Positions 28,637 through 39,699 of a DNA stretch of 64,000 bases are shown here, piece after piece. Under the pieces are notes generated by a model. That model searched no databases. It saw nothing but the letters and a program-made list of their open reading frames with translations, and was not told where the DNA came from. The translations under genes were made by a program, and so were the position numbers. Positions within the stretch are counted from its first letter, which is position 1. Every line of letters starts with the position of its first letter. This stretch comes from Galactobacter caseinivorans (lineage in GTDB: Bacteria > Actinomycetota > Actinomycetes > Actinomycetales > Micrococcaceae), in NCBI RefSeq assembly GCF_003640665.1, contig NZ_QQXL01000002.1, forward strand, positions 310,001 through 374,000. The letters run 5' to 3'.

Positions 28637-30682
28637 TTAGAGCCCCTGCGGATCATCCACCCGCACACGCACCATGGGATCCCGGCGCAGGGAACCCAGG
28701 GCCTTGCGCCGGCGCAGCAGCTCGGTGGTCTTGGCCCCGTGGGCGTGGTCAAAGAAGAGGATCCACCGGTGTTCTCCCTCATCCTCCCCCGGGGTCGGAC
28801 CCACCCGGCGTACTGGGGCGGCATCCACCATGTCCTCGGCAAAGGCGTCCGCCGCCGCGGCGGCGCCTTCCAAAGTTGCGTAGCGAATCGCGGGCGGGAG
28901 GCGCACCTGAGAGCGCTCCGCCAGTTCCCGCTCGGCGGCGCCGGCTGGATCCCATCGCACCAACGCCTGCCCCTGCGGGGACGGATGCCCGGTGAGGATC
29001 ACCACCCCGCCCTCGGAACGGCCGCGCGCAAGCGAGGCCGCGCTGAACCAGCGGTGCAGGGTGTCCTCCCCCACTCGCAGGCCCTCGGGTGCCAGCTGCG
29101 CGTCGGCGTCGAGCAACAGGACCGCCGCATAGCCGCCCTCCGCCAGCGGCTCCACCCCGGGGGTGGAGATCACCAACGCAGGCGCCCCCGGAACCGACAG
29201 CACGCTGTCAGCGCCGGTGCTACGCACCACGGGCACGCCGGGGAACGCCCGGCCCAGCTCCTCCGCCGTGCGATCCGCGCCCACCACGCTGGCGCGCAGA
29301 CGGTGCCCTGAACAGATGGGGCAGGTGAAGCCGCGCGCGTAGGTGCCGCACCAGCGGCACACCGGATCCCCGTTGGCACTCGTCAGAGCCAGTGGCCCGG
29401 TGCAGGCCGTGCACCGAGCGGGCTCGCGGCAGTCCTGGCACCGCAGGCTGGGCAGAAAACCCTTCCGAGCCACCTGCACCAACACGGGGCCACTGAGCAA
29501 CGCCTTCTTCGCGACCTCCCATGCGATGCGCGGAAGCCGCGCGGCGTGCAGGACCGGGTCCCGTTGCGCCTCAAAGTCGTCCGAGGAGGCCCGCACCAAC
29601 GGCGCGGCGTCCCGCAACACCGCGCGAGGGGCACTGAGCTGCCTGGCCCACCCGGTCAGGACCAAGCGCTGGGCCTCCGCGCTACGGGCAGCTGAGGAAA
29701 AGAGCGCTCCGCTCCCCTCCAGCGTGGCCCGCAACAGAAACACCTCGCGCGCATGATGATAGGGCGCACGGGGCTCCACATGGCTTGAATCGTGGTCATC
29801 CCACATGGCCAGCAGACCCAGGTCCCGCACGGGAGCAAAGGCCGCGTTGCGGGTGCCGATCACGATCTTGACCTCACCACGCAGCACGCGCAGGAAGGAG
29901 CGGTAGCGCGCCGTCGGGCCGTCATCCGCCGTCAACCGCGCAAATCCGGACTCCCCCACCAGAGGTTCCAGGGCCGCGGACAGCCGGCCGACGTCGCGGG
30001 CGTCCGGCACCACCACGATGGCGCCGCGCCCGCCGGCCGCCGTGGTGGCTGCCGCGATGGCGAGGCGCTGCGCCCAGCCGTCGCCGCCGTTGGGGGTCAC
30101 GGAGAGCACCGCGCGTGGTGCGGCGCCCTCAAAGAGTTCCTCCAGGAATTCGGGGCCGCGCTCTTCCACGGTCCACAGCCCGGGCTCCGGGCGTTCGGGA
30201 CCCGTGAGCGGCACCCCGGGGCCCTCTCGCTCCACCTTGGCCACGCGCGGCACCACCACGGCCCTGAGCACGTCCGCGACGGTCCCTGCGTAGCGCTCGG
30301 CCACGGCATGGGCCAGTGCCAGCGCCGTTGGGGCGAGCACCCGCTCGGCGGAGACCACCGAGGTCAGCGGGATGGGCTTGACCCCGGCCTCCGGGTGCTG
30401 GACCCGCTCCACCAGGTAGCCGTTGAGCCGGCGCCCGCCGAAGCGCACGCGCACGCGAACACCAGGCTGGGCGTCGCGGTCCAGCTCCGCCGTCACCAGG
30501 TAGTCAAAGGTCCGGTCCAGGTGCGGCACCGGTGTCTCCAGGACCACCCTGGCGATCGGCAGGGAGGCGGCGGGAACGGGCGCGCCGAGCGCGGGGCTCT
30601 GTGTACCGTCGGCCTGCGATGGCGGCTGCGGCTCCAACTCAAAGAGCCCGGCCGGCGCCTGCGGGGACTCCTCGGCACTCAT
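28637..30682 (-). CDS. priA: Primosomal protein N' (PriA-like), helicase motifs degenerate
   Basis: 681-residue replication-restart protein. The N-terminal DNA-binding domain begins ARVVLETPVPHLDRTFDYLV, typical of PriA. The zinc-binding module is present (CQDC, CTAC, CRWC, CPIC). The helicase core is altered: the position of the Walker A loop reads VTPNGGDGWAQ with no GKT, PEIALT is replaced by VVVPDARDVG, and DEEHD by WDDHD. Actinobacterial PriA proteins are known for this loss, so it probably acts without ATP-driven unwinding. It follows metK (81 bp gap) on the same strand. Confidence 0.88.
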   Translation of the reverse strand: MSAEESPQAPAGLFELEPQPPSQADGTQSPALGAPVPAASLPIARVVLETPVPHLDRTFDYLVTAELDRDAQPGVRVRVRFGGRRLNGYLVERVQHPEAGVKPIPLTSVVSAERVLAPTALALAHAVAERYAGTVADVLRAVVVPRVAKVEREGPGVPLTGPERPEPGLWTVEERGPEFLEELFEGAAPRAVLSVTPNGGDGWAQRLAIAAATTAAGGRGAIVVVPDARDVGRLSAALEPLVGESGFARLTADDGPTARYRSFLRVLRGEVKIVIGTRNAAFAPVRDLGLLAMWDDHDSSHVEPRAPYHHAREVFLLRATLEGSGALFSSAARSAEAQRLVLTGWARQLSAPRAVLRDAAPLVRASSDDFEAQRDPVLHAARLPRIAWEVAKKALLSGPVLVQVARKGFLPSLRCQDCREPARCTACTGPLALTSANGDPVCRWCGTYARGFTCPICSGHRLRASVVGADRTAEELGRAFPGVPVVRSTGADSVLSVPGAPALVISTPGVEPLAEGGYAAVLLLDADAQLAPEGLRVGEDTLHRWFSAASLARGRSEGGVVILTGHPSPQGQALVRWDPAGAAERELAERSQVRLPPAIRYATLEGAAAAADAFAEDMVDAAPVRRVGPTPGEDEGEHRWILFFDHAHGAKTTELLRRRKALGSLRRDPMVRVRVDDPQGL

Positions 30683-30763
30683 GACTGCGGCCTCAAGGCC
30701 AGGAACCCGATGGCCGGATTCTCACGCATGGGGCCCCCTGCCCGGCGCCTCATGGCGAGGGCC

Positions 30764-31966
30764 TCAGGCGCTGAACCAGGAACGCAGTGCGTCCACGCGG
30801 TCCAGGCGCTCCCAGGTGAAGTCGGGATCGGTGCGGCCAAAGTGACCGTGGGCCGCGGTCTTGCGGTAGATGGGACGCTTCAGGTCCAGATCCTCCACGA
30901 TGCCCAGCGGGCGCAGGTCAAAGATCTCTTCGATGGCCTGCGAGATGCGCAACGGGTCCACCGTCTCCGTGCCAAAGGTCTCCACGTAGAGGCCCACGGG
31001 GCGGGCCTTGCCGATGGCGTACGCCACCTGCACCTCCACGCGTTTGGCCAGGCCTGCAGCCACCACGTTTTTGGCAACCCACCGCATGGCGTACGCCGCG
31101 GAGCGGTCCACCTTGCTTGGATCCTTGCCGGAGAAGGCGCCGCCGCCGTGACGGGCAAAGCCGCCGTAGGTGTCCACGATGATCTTGCGACCGGTCAGGC
31201 CCGCGTCCCCCACCGGGCCACCAATCACGAACGGGCCGGAGGGGTTCAGGATGATCTCCGTCTGGGAGACGTCCAGGTCCGTGGTCTTCATGACCGGGCG
31301 CACCACGGCGTCCAGCAGATCCCGGCGCACATCCTCGATGCTGTAATCCATGGCGTGCTGGCTGGAGACCACCACGGTCTCCAGGGACACCGGGGTGTCC
31401 CCGTCATAGCCGATGGTGACCTGGGTCTTGCCGTCCGGGCGCAGGCCCGTCAGGATGCCGTCCCGGCGCACACGCGTGAGCTGCTGGGAGAGGCGGTGGG
31501 CCAGGTGGATGGGCGTGGGCATGAACACGTCATTCTCATCAGAGGCATAACCGAACATGATGCCCTGATCCCCGGCGCCCTGCATATCGCGGCGATCCAC
31601 GGCCACGCCCTCGCGAACCTCGAGTGAGTTAAAGACGCCGTCCGAAATCTCTTGGGACTGCTGCCCAATGGAGATGTTGACGCCGCAGCGCGCGCCGTCA
31701 AAGCCGTTGGCGCTGGAGTCATACCCCAGATCCAAGATGGTGTTGCGCACCAGCTGCGGGATCTCCACGTAGCCGTTGGTGGTCACCTCACCGGCGACCT
31801 GCACCAGCCCGGTGGTGGTCAGCGTCTCTACCGCAACCCGCGACTCCGGGTCCTGCTCAAGCAGGGCGTCAAGGATGGCATCCGAGATCTGGTCACAGAT
31901 CTTGTCCGGATGCCCCTCGGTCACGGATTCGGAGGAAAAGAGGCGCAAAGAGGGGTTCTGGGTCAC
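30764..31966 (-). CDS. metK: S-adenosylmethionine synthetase
   Basis: 400-residue enzyme that makes S-adenosylmethionine from methionine and ATP; functions as a tetramer. Signatures include [20 protein letters not shown] at the N-terminus, [12 protein letters not shown] (methionine-binding loop) and [16 protein letters not shown] (P-loop-like phosphate site). Length is standard. The first 4 nt overlap the end of coaBC (ATGA-type), indicating coupling. The rpoZ-coaBC-metK-priA order is conserved in actinobacteria. Confidence 0.98.
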   Translation of the reverse strand: MTQNPSLRLFSSESVTEGHPDKICDQISDAILDALLEQDPESRVAVETLTTTGLVQVAGEVTTNGYVEIPQLVRNTILDLGYDSSANGFDGARCGVNISIGQQSQEISDGVFNSLEVREGVAVDRRDMQGAGDQGIMFGYASDENDVFMPTPIHLAHRLSQQLTRVRRDGILTGLRPDGKTQVTIGYDGDTPVSLETVVVSSQHAMDYSIEDVRRDLLDAVVRPVMKTTDLDVSQTEIILNPSGPFVIGGPVGDAGLTGRKIIVDTYGGFARHGGGAFSGKDPSKVDRSAAYAMRWVAKNVVAAGLAKRVEVQVAYAIGKARPVGLYVETFGTETVDPLRISQAIEEIFDLRPLGIVEDLDLKRPIYRKTAAHGHFGRTDPDFTWERLDRVDALRSWFSA

Positions 31967-33276
31967 TCCACCACTGTACCGGGAGCGGCCGACACCATGC
32001 GGGTCACCATGACCCCGGTCACGGCCCTGGCCACGTCCGCCTTGTCACCGGAGGACATGATGGGCTCCGCGCCGTCCGCAAAGAGGATCGTCACGTCGTT
32101 GTGGTCCGTGGCGAAACCCTTATCCACGCCCACCTCGTTGACCACCAGGATCTCGCAGCCCTTGCGTTGCAGCTTGTGACGCGCGTACTCCAGGACCGAG
32201 TGATTCGCATCCCCGGTCTCCGCGGCAAAGCCGACAATGAGCGGCGGCAACGCGTCCGCCCCGCCGGTATCTTGGCTGGCGCGGGCGGCCACGACCCCGG
32301 CCAGCACGTCGGGATTGCGCACCAGGGTGATGGTCGGCGCGCCGTCCTCTCCCACCTTCTTGATCTTGGCGTCCACGTACTCCGCCGGGCGGAAATCCGC
32401 CACGGCGGCCGCCATGACCAGCGCGTCCGCGCCGGGGGCCAGTTGCCCGACGGCGCTCTGCAGCTCCAGCGCGGAGCCCACGGCATGCACGGCGACGCCC
32501 TGCGGGGTGGGCACCTCAAGGTGCGCGGCGATCAGGTCAACCTGCGCTCCGGCGTCGCGCAGCGCGATCGCCAGGGCCACACCCTGCTTGCCGGAGGAGC
32601 GATTGCCGAGGAAGCGCACGGGGTCAAGCGGTTCTCGGGTGCCGCCTGCGCTCACGACGACGCGGCGCCCGGCCAGCGGCAGCTGCGCGGCGGCCTCGGT
32701 GCCGGCGTCCGCGGGAGGTTCGCCCGCAGCGTCGACCGGCAGGAACGGAACCAACGCCGCCATCAACTCGTCCGTCTCGGGAAGGCGTCCGGGGCCGGAA
32801 TCCGGGCCGGTCAACCGGCCAACGGCCGGATCAACCACGACCACGCCACGGGAGCGCAGGGTGGCGACGTTGGCGACGGTGGCCGGATGCAACCACATTT
32901 CGGTGTGCATGGCCGGGGCCATGACCACCTGGGCCTGAGTAGCCAAGAGGGTGGCCGTCAGCAGATCATCCGCGCGGCCGGTGGCGGCACGCGCCAGCAG
33001 GTCCGCTGTGGCGGGCGCAATGACGACCAGATCCGCGTTTTGACCCAGGCGCACGTGATTCACCGCATCCACGGCCTCAAAAACGCTGGTGCGCACGGGA
33101 CGCCCGGAGAGGGCCTCCCAGGTGGCGGCACCCACAAACTCAAGGGAGTTGGGGGTGGGGACCACATCCACTTGGTGCCCGAGCGCACGCAAGGCCCGGA
33201 CCAAGGAGGTGACCTTATAGGCGGCAATGCCACCGGCCACGCCCACCACGATCCGGGCCGTGCGTGAAGTGCTCAC
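31963..33276 (-). CDS. coaBC: Bifunctional CoaBC (phosphopantothenoylcysteine synthetase/decarboxylase)
   Basis: 437 residues from GTG 33276, which lies 13 nt after the rpoZ stop; an apparent upstream ATG would overlap rpoZ. The N-terminal CoaC half is a flavoprotein decarboxylase ([28 protein letters not shown]). The C-terminal CoaB half joins 4'-phosphopantothenate and cysteine ([25 protein letters not shown]). Together they perform the second and third steps from pantothenate to coenzyme A. It overlaps metK by 4 nt. Confidence 0.95.
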   Translation of the reverse strand: MSTSRTARIVVGVAGGIAAYKVTSLVRALRALGHQVDVVPTPNSLEFVGAATWEALSGRPVRTSVFEAVDAVNHVRLGQNADLVVIAPATADLLARAATGRADDLLTATLLATQAQVVMAPAMHTEMWLHPATVANVATLRSRGVVVVDPAVGRLTGPDSGPGRLPETDELMAALVPFLPVDAAGEPPADAGTEAAAQLPLAGRRVVVSAGGTREPLDPVRFLGNRSSGKQGVALAIALRDAGAQVDLIAAHLEVPTPQGVAVHAVGSALELQSAVGQLAPGADALVMAAAVADFRPAEYVDAKIKKVGEDGAPTITLVRNPDVLAGVVAARASQDTGGADALPPLIVGFAAETGDANHSVLEYARHKLQRKGCEILVVNEVGVDKGFATDHNDVTILFADGAEPIMSSGDKADVARAVTGVMVTRMVSAAPGTVVE

Positions 33277-33289
33277 GTGAGGTGAGACC

Positions 33290-33589
33290 TTACTCGGAGA
33301 GCTCGACGCCGGCCTCGGCGTCTTCGGCAACGGCCTTCTCGGAGAGCGGGGTCACGGAGAGCATGCCCTCATCAAACTCGCGCATGGCGATGGAGAGCGG
33401 CTTCTCATTCATGCGGGTGTCCACCAGCGGGCCGACGTACTCAAACAGGCCCTCGTGGAGCTGCGCGTAGTAGGCGTTGATCTGGCGGGCCCGCTTGGCG
33501 GCATCGATGACCAGCGCGTACTTGGAATCCGTGCGCTTGAGCAGGTCGTCGATCGGGGGGTTGATGATGCCTTCGAGGTTCTGAGCCAC
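33290..33589 (-). CDS. rpoZ: RNA polymerase omega subunit
   Basis: 99-residue subunit that helps assemble the beta-prime subunit into core RNA polymerase. [20 protein letters not shown] and [15 protein letters not shown] match the omega family, including the conserved K-R-A-R-Q-I-N segment. The C-terminal tail is acidic ([17 protein letters not shown]). GTG start with TAAGGA upstream. Lies between gmk and coaBC, the usual actinobacterial position. Confidence 0.96.
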   Translation of the reverse strand: MAQNLEGIINPPIDDLLKRTDSKYALVIDAAKRARQINAYYAQLHEGLFEYVGPLVDTRMNEKPLSIAMREFDEGMLSVTPLSEKAVAEDAEAGVELSE

Positions 33590-33642
33590 GATCAGTCCTT
33601 ACGTGTGGAGAAAAAATCTTGCAGACGGTGTGAAAAGGTCAA

Positions 33643-34230
33643 TCAGCCGCGCGGTCCGGGTTGCACACCCATGACCCGCACGAGTTCTTCCGCCGCGCGC
33701 TGCACGTCGTCGTTCACGATGACAACATCGAATTCCGACTCGGCAGCGAGCTCTAGCTTAGCGGTTTCCAAGCGGCGCTGCTGTTCCTCGGCGCTCTCGG
33801 TGCCGCGGCCCACCAGGCGGTGCACCAATTCCTCCCAGCTGGGAGGCGCCAGGAACACAAAGCGCGCGTCCGGCATGGTCTCTTTGATCTGCCGGGCACC
33901 CTGGAGGTCAATCTCCAACAGCACAAACTTGCCCTCCGCCGCCGCGTCCACCACAGTCTGGCGCGGGGTGCCGTAGGAGTTGCGCCCGTGCACCACGGCC
34001 CACTCCAACAGCTCACCCTGCTCCGCCATCTGCGCAAAGCGCTCGCGGCCCACAAACTGATAGTGCACCCCGTCCTGCTCCCCCGGTCGCGGATCACGCG
34101 TGGTGGCGGAGACGGAGAGCCACACCTGCGGGTAGTTCTCGCGGATGTAGGCGGACACGGTGCCCTTGCCCACGGCCGTGGGGCCGGCAAGGACGGTGAC
34201 GCGGTGCGGCGTGGTGGGCTGGTCAGACAT
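33643..34230 (-). CDS. gmk: Guanylate kinase
   Basis: 195-residue enzyme that phosphorylates GMP to GDP. P-loop [10 protein letters not shown] is at residues 16-25, followed by the GMP-binding segment [20 protein letters not shown] and [13 protein letters not shown]. Note GPTAVGKGT instead of the more common GPSGVGKGT/S. Start ATG at 34230 has only a distant AGGAG. In relatives the nucleoid protein mIHF is encoded just upstream; here the 151-bp gap to pyrF cannot hold it. Confidence 0.96.
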   Translation of the reverse strand: MSDQPTTPHRVTVLAGPTAVGKGTVSAYIRENYPQVWLSVSATTRDPRPGEQDGVHYQFVGRERFAQMAEQGELLEWAVVHGRNSYGTPRQTVVDAAAEGKFVLLEIDLQGARQIKETMPDARFVFLAPPSWEELVHRLVGRGTESAEEQQRRLETAKLELAAESEFDVVIVNDDVQRAAEELVRVMGVQPGPRG

Positions 34231-34381
34231 ACGGTGTGGGGCTCCTGGGCGGGAGGAGGCAACGGCGAAGGGGCCGATGCGACGGATTGATCCATCTTAC
34301 CGGCCCCCGCCGTCCCGCGGTGCGCACGCGCGCCGCTGGTGGTGCGGCTCACGCCGCGGTTCGGTGCCAGAGCGGGCCGTT

Positions 34382-35215
34382 TTAGGCGGCCAGGTCCCGC
34401 GCGGCCTCCACCACACACTGCACGACGCCGCTTGGCCCGTTGTGCGCCAAGGAGCGGCTCGCCGGGACCAAGACCTGGTCCCACACCCCAGCGAAGTCCC
34501 GCCGCAGATCCGCGGCAGTGGCACCTTGCGCTCCATAGCCCGGGGTCAGCAGCGGCGGCCTTCCGGCACCCAAATCGATGCCAAGGTCCTTGGCCGCGGA
34601 GCCGGTGGTGGCACCCACCACCAGCCCCACCGAGCCCAGAGGAACATCCCCGTGCTCGCGGTTCCAGGCGGCCACATCAGCGACCACCCGCCCCGCAGCC
34701 GAGTCAGGGCCACCGGCGTGTTGCACGCGCTGGCCCTCCGGATTGGAGGTCAGCCCAAGCACCCACACGCCCCGGCCCGTCTGCTCCGCCAGCTCAAGGG
34801 CCGGCATCAGGGCACCCACGCCAAGGTACGGCGAGAGCGTGACCGAGTCCGCCCGCAACGGGGAATCCTCCCCCAACCAGGCCTGCGCGTAGCCGGCCAT
34901 CGTGGAGCCAATGTCCCCGCGCTTGGCGTCCGCCACGCTCAGCACGCCCGCCTCGCGGGCCTGCTCAAGCAGCTCCTCCAGCACGGCAAGACCGCGCGAG
35001 CCGTGGCGCTCGTAGAGCGCCACCTGTGGCTTGATGGCGGCCGCGCGCCCCTCTGCCGCACCGAGCAACACGGAAGAGAAGCGCCGCAGCCCCTCCGCGT
35101 CGTCGGGCAGTCCCCAGGCCTGCAACAGGCCCGGGTGCGGGTCAATCCCGACGCACAGGTGACCGTGCGTGGAGATGGCCTGCGCCAGGCGGGCACCGAA
35201 GGGAACGGGAGTCAC
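34382..35215 (-). CDS. pyrF: Orotidine-5'-phosphate decarboxylase (type 2)
   Basis: 277 residues from GTG 35215, two bases after the carB stop; further upstream starts would lie inside carB. It converts OMP to UMP, the last step of de novo UMP synthesis. The long, type 2 form is shown by HLCVGIDPHPGLLQAWGL near the start, VADAKRGDIGSTM (catalytic Lys and Asp pair) and TPGYGAQGATAADL near the end. It ends the pyr operon and is followed after 151 bp by gmk. Confidence 0.95.
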   Translation of the reverse strand: MTPVPFGARLAQAISTHGHLCVGIDPHPGLLQAWGLPDDAEGLRRFSSVLLGAAEGRAAAIKPQVALYERHGSRGLAVLEELLEQAREAGVLSVADAKRGDIGSTMAGYAQAWLGEDSPLRADSVTLSPYLGVGALMPALELAEQTGRGVWVLGLTSNPEGQRVQHAGGPDSAAGRVVADVAAWNREHGDVPLGSVGLVVGATTGSAAKDLGIDLGAGRPPLLTPGYGAQGATAADLRRDFAGVWDQVLVPASRSLAHNGPSGVVQCVVEAARDLAA

Positions 35216-35217
35216 GC

Positions 35218-38200
35218 TCAGGCCTCTGCCTTGGCGCGCGCGATGCGCAGGCGCTCCGCGTGCTCCTGCAGGCTCGCCACATCCCACGGGTAGGCGCGCA
35301 GTGCCTCGATGGCCTGCACCGCCGCCGTGAACTCCGCCACCGTCGTGATGACCGGCGTGCCGACGCTGGTCGCGGAGGCGCGCAGTTCGTAGCCATCCGA
35401 GCGGGCGTCGCCGCCGGAGGGCGTGTTCATGATCATCGCGATCTCCCCGGATTCCACCATGTCAACGATGTTGGGGGTGTCCGTGCCGTCCTCGTGCACC
35501 TTGCGCACCAGGGTGGCAGGGATGTCATTGCGGCGCAGCACGTCCGCGGTGCCGCCCGTGGACACGATCTCAAAGCCCATGTCCTTGAGCACCTTCACCG
35601 GCATAATCATGGCGCGCTTATCGCGATTGGCCACGGAAACAAAGACCTTGCCGCTGGTGGGCAGCGGATTATTCGCCGCGGCCTGGCTCTTGGCGAAGGC
35701 CGTGTCAAAGTGCTTGTCAATTCCCATGACCTCGCCCGTGGAGCGCATCTCCGGGCCAAGCAGGGAGTCAACAACGCGACCCTCCGGGGTACGGAAGCGG
35801 GCAAAGGGCATGACCGCTTCCTTGACCGAGACCGGCGCGTCATCCGGCAGCGACGCGCCGTCGCCGGACAGGGGCAGGATGGTGCCGCGCAGCGAGGCAA
35901 TCGTGGAGCCGACGCCGATGAGGGCGGCGGCCTTGGCCATCTGCACCCCGGTGGCCTTGGACACAAACGGGACGGTGCGCGAGGCGCGGGGGTTGGCCTC
36001 GATCACGTAGAGCACGTCAGAGGCCAGCGCGAACTGGATGTTGATCAGGCCGCGCACGCCCACCCCCTCGGCGATGGCTCGGGTGGCCTCCGCCACCCGA
36101 GCCAACGTGTCCCGGGCCAGCGTGATGGCGGGCAGCGTGCACGCCGAGTCGCCGGAGTGAATGCCGGCCTCCTCGATGTGCTCCATGATGCCGCCCACGT
36201 AGATGTCCGTGCCGTCAAAGAGCGCGTCCACGTCAATCTCCACCGCATCCTCAAGGAAGCGGTCCACGAGCATGGGATGCTCCGTGGTGATCTCCGTGGC
36301 AGTGGAGACGTAGCGGGCCAGGTTGGCCTCGTCGTAGACAATCTCCATGCCGCGCCCGCCCAGAACATAGGAGGGGCGAACCAGGACCGGGTAACCGATC
36401 TCGTCGGCAATCTTCTTGGCGTCCTCGAAGGACACGGCGGTGCCGTTCTTCGGGGAGATCAGCCCGGCCCGGTCAAGGACGCGGGAGAACTCCCCGCGAT
36501 CCTCCGCCAGGTCAATCGCGGCGGGTGAGGTGCCAAGGATCGGCACGCCGGCGTCCTGGAGCTGCTGGGCCAGCTTGAGCGGGGTCTGGCCGCCCAGCTG
36601 CACAAACACACCCAGCACTCCGCCTGAAATCTCCTCCGCGTGAATGACCTCAAGCACGTCCTCCAAGGTCAGCGGCTCAAAGTACAGGCGCGTGGAGACG
36701 TCGTAGTCCGTGGAGACGGTCTCGGGATTGCAGTTGACCATCACGGTCTCGTACCCGGCCTCGCGCAGCGCCATGGTGGCGTGCACGCAGCTGTAGTCAA
36801 ACTCGATGCCCTGGCCAATGCGGTTGGGCCCGGAGCCAAGGATCAGGATCGAGGGCTTCTCGTGCGGGGCAATCTCCGTCTCGAGGTCATAGGTGCTGTA
36901 GTGATAGGGCGTGAACGCCTCAAACTCAGCGGCGCAGGTATCCACGGTCTTATAGACCGGGCGGATCCCCATCGCGTGGCGAATGCCGCGCACCACGTCC
37001 TCTCGCTGATGAGAGAGCGTGGCGATCTGGGCGTCGGAGAAGCCGTGGCGCTTGGCCTCGCGCAGCGTCTCTGGGCGCAGGTCCCGATCAGCTGCGATGG
37101 CGGCGGCCGTCTCGTTGATGAGCACCAACTGATCCAGGTACCAGGGGTCAATGCCGCTGGCCTCGTAGAGCTGCTCAATCGTGGCACCGCCAAGCAGGGC
37201 GCGCTGGGCGTTGGCCAGGCGGGCGGTGGAGCCAAGGATCGTGGACTCCACGAGCGCGTCCACCTCCTCCGGCGCCGGCTTCACAAAGGAGAGCTCCGAG
37301 TCCTTCTGTTCCAGGGAGCGCAGGGCCTTTTGCAGCGCCTCGGTGAAGTTGCGGCCAATCGCCATGGCCTCTCCCACCGACTTCATGGTGGTGGTCAGCG
37401 TGGCGTCCGCTGCCGGGAACTTCTCAAAGGCAAAGCGAGGCACCTTCACGACCACGTAGTCAAGGGAGGGCTCAAAGGAGGCCGGCGTCTTCTGCGTGAT
37501 GTCGTTCGGGATCTCGTCCAGGGTGTAGCCAAGGGAGAGCTTGGTCGCGATCTTGGCGATCGGGAAGCCGGTGGCCTTGGAGGCCAGGGCGGAGGAGCGG
37601 GAGACGCGGGGGTTCATCTCGATGACCACCACGCGGCCGGTGGCCGGCTCAATAGCGAATTGGATGTTGCAGCCGCCCGTATCAACGCCCACGTTGCGGA
37701 TCACCGCGATGGAGATGTCACGCAGCTTCTGGTACTCGCGATCCGTCAGGGTCATGGCCGGGGCCACCGTCACGGAGTCGCCCGTGTGCACGCCCACCGG
37801 GTCAAAGTTCTCGATGGAGCAGACCACCACAACGTTGTCGTTGCGATCCCTCATCATCTCCAGCTCGTACTCCTTCCAACCAAGGATGGACTCCTCCAGG
37901 AGCACCTCCGTGGTGGGCGAATACTGCAGGCCAGCGCCGGCGATGCGGCGCAGATCCTTCTCGTTATAGGCCATGCCGGAGCCCAGGCCACCCATGGTGA
38001 AGGACGGACGCACCACACACGGGTAGTTGAGCACCTCCGCGGCGGCCAGCGCCTCATCCATGGTGTGCACAATGATGGACTTGGCTGACTCGGCGCCGGA
38101 ACGCTCCACCACGCCCTTGAACTTCTCGCGGTCCTCGCCCAGCTCGATGGCCTCGATGTTGGCGCCGATCAGCTCCACGTTGTAACGCTCAAGCGCGCCG

Positions 38201-38514
38201 GACTTATCCAGGGCAATCGCGGTATTGAGGGCGGTCTGGCCGCCCAGCGTGGGAAGGATCGCGTCCGGGCGCTCCTTGGCGATGATCTTCTCCACCACCT
38301 CAGGGGTGATGGGCTCCACATAGGTGGCGTCCGCGAACTCGGGATCCGTCATGATCGTGGCCGGGTTGGAGTTCACGAGGATGACGCGCAGCCCCTCTTC
38401 CCGCAGCACTCGCAGGGCCTGGGTGCCGGAGTAGTCGAACTCGGCAGCCTGCCCAATGACGATGGGGCCCGATCCAATGACGAGGACGGACTTCAGGTCT
38501 TCACGCTTGGGCAC
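35218..38514 (-). CDS. carB: Carbamoyl-phosphate synthase large subunit
   Basis: 1098-residue enzyme with two homologous ATP-grasp halves: the first ([20 protein letters not shown]) makes carboxyphosphate and carbamate, the second ([20 protein letters not shown]) phosphorylates carbamate. An MGS-like allosteric domain is at the C-terminus ([20 protein letters not shown]), usually the site of UMP control. Works with CarA to provide carbamoyl phosphate for pyrimidines and arginine. It starts 3 bp after carA and ends 2 bp before pyrF. Length is normal. Confidence 0.98.
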   Translation of the reverse strand: MPKREDLKSVLVIGSGPIVIGQAAEFDYSGTQALRVLREEGLRVILVNSNPATIMTDPEFADATYVEPITPEVVEKIIAKERPDAILPTLGGQTALNTAIALDKSGALERYNVELIGANIEAIELGEDREKFKGVVERSGAESAKSIIVHTMDEALAAAEVLNYPCVVRPSFTMGGLGSGMAYNEKDLRRIAGAGLQYSPTTEVLLEESILGWKEYELEMMRDRNDNVVVVCSIENFDPVGVHTGDSVTVAPAMTLTDREYQKLRDISIAVIRNVGVDTGGCNIQFAIEPATGRVVVIEMNPRVSRSSALASKATGFPIAKIATKLSLGYTLDEIPNDITQKTPASFEPSLDYVVVKVPRFAFEKFPAADATLTTTMKSVGEAMAIGRNFTEALQKALRSLEQKDSELSFVKPAPEEVDALVESTILGSTARLANAQRALLGGATIEQLYEASGIDPWYLDQLVLINETAAAIAADRDLRPETLREAKRHGFSDAQIATLSHQREDVVRGIRHAMGIRPVYKTVDTCAAEFEAFTPYHYSTYDLETEIAPHEKPSILILGSGPNRIGQGIEFDYSCVHATMALREAGYETVMVNCNPETVSTDYDVSTRLYFEPLTLEDVLEVIHAEEISGGVLGVFVQLGGQTPLKLAQQLQDAGVPILGTSPAAIDLAEDRGEFSRVLDRAGLISPKNGTAVSFEDAKKIADEIGYPVLVRPSYVLGGRGMEIVYDEANLARYVSTATEITTEHPMLVDRFLEDAVEIDVDALFDGTDIYVGGIMEHIEEAGIHSGDSACTLPAITLARDTLARVAEATRAIAEGVGVRGLINIQFALASDVLYVIEANPRASRTVPFVSKATGVQMAKAAALIGVGSTIASLRGTILPLSGDGASLPDDAPVSVKEAVMPFARFRTPEGRVVDSLLGPEMRSTGEVMGIDKHFDTAFAKSQAAANNPLPTSGKVFVSVANRDKRAMIMPVKVLKDMGFEIVSTGGTADVLRRNDIPATLVRKVHEDGTDTPNIVDMVESGEIAMIMNTPSGGDARSDGYELRASATSVGTPVITTVAEFTAAVQAIEALRAYPWDVASLQEHAERLRIARAKAEA

Positions 38515-38517
38515 GGT

Positions 38518-39699
38518 TCAGCCTTCCTGGGTGGTCGCGGAGGCGGCGGAGTGCGCTGCCATCACGTCAACAAAACGGTCAAAGAGATACGCGGCATCGT
38601 GCGGGCCGGCCGCGGCCTCGGGGTGGTACTGCACGGAGAAGGCCGGCAGGTCCAGGCAGCGCAAGCCCTCAACGACGTCGTCGTTCAGGCAAATGTGTGA
38701 GACCTCAACGCGGCCAAAGCGCGCCTCGGGTGCCGTCACCGGGCCATCCAGCGGCGCGTCCACGGCAAAACCGTGGTTCTGCGCCGTGATCTCCACCTTG
38801 CCTGTGGTGCGATCAAGGACCGGCTGATTGATGCCACGGTGGCCAAAGGGCAGCTTGTAGGTGCCAAAGCCCAGGGCCCGGCCCAGGATCTGGTTGCCAA
38901 AGCAGATGCCAAAGAAGGGCAGGCGGCGCTCCAGCACGTCCTGCGTCAGCTTGACCTGGACGTCCGCGGTCGCGGGATCACCGGGACCGTTGGAGAGGAA
39001 CACGCCGTCCGGCTCCAGCTCAAGCAGCTGCTCCAGCGTGGAGTCCGCCGGCATCACGCGCACGCGGACGCCGCGCTCGGCCAGACGCTGCGGGGTCATG
39101 CCCTTGATGCCAAGGTCAAGCGCGGCCACGGTAAAGCGGGGCGCGGCGTCCCAGCCGTGCTGGGCGGGCTCCACCCAGTAGGCCTCCGTCGTGGAGACCT
39201 CTTCTGCCAGGCGGGAACCGGCCATGGGCTGCTGCTGGGCCACCTGCTTCACCAGCTCCGCGACGGGCTGCTCCGCGGCCTCGCCGGAGAAGATGCCGGA
39301 GCGCATGGCGCCCTTGTCCCGCACATGGCGGGTGATGGCGCGGGTGTCCACACCCTGGATGCCGACGATCCCGTCCTTGCGCAGCTCTTCATCCAGCGTG
39401 CCCTCGGAGCGCCAGTTGGACGGGCGGCGTGCCGCGTCCCTGACCACATAGCCGGCCACCCAGATCCGCACGGACTCCTCATCCTCAGCGTTCACGCCGG
39501 TGTTACCGATGTGCGGCGCGGTCTGCACCACGATCTGGCGCGCAAAGGAGGGATCCGTGAGGGTCTCCTGGTACCCGGTCATGCCGGTGGTGAAGACCAG
39601 CTCACCGAAGGTGGTTCCGGTCTGGCCATAGGCGCGGCCGGAGAAGACCTTCCCGTCCTCGAGGACAAGCAACGCCTCGGGGGTGTTGGTGATGCTCAC
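38518..39699 (-). CDS. carA: Carbamoyl-phosphate synthase small subunit
   Basis: 393-residue glutaminase subunit that supplies ammonia to CarB. The N-terminal CPSase_sm domain contains [20 protein letters not shown]. The C-terminal class I amidotransferase domain has the nucleophile in [16 protein letters not shown] and the His/Glu of the triad in [15 protein letters not shown]. Its first 4 nt overlap the end of the small membrane protein gene upstream (ATGA). Confidence 0.97.
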   Translation of the reverse strand: MSITNTPEALLVLEDGKVFSGRAYGQTGTTFGELVFTTGMTGYQETLTDPSFARQIVVQTAPHIGNTGVNAEDEESVRIWVAGYVVRDAARRPSNWRSEGTLDEELRKDGIVGIQGVDTRAITRHVRDKGAMRSGIFSGEAAEQPVAELVKQVAQQQPMAGSRLAEEVSTTEAYWVEPAQHGWDAAPRFTVAALDLGIKGMTPQRLAERGVRVRVMPADSTLEQLLELEPDGVFLSNGPGDPATADVQVKLTQDVLERRLPFFGICFGNQILGRALGFGTYKLPFGHRGINQPVLDRTTGKVEITAQNHGFAVDAPLDGPVTAPEARFGRVEVSHICLNDDVVEGLRCLDLPAFSVQYHPEAAAGPHDAAYLFDRFVDVMAAHSAASATTQEG

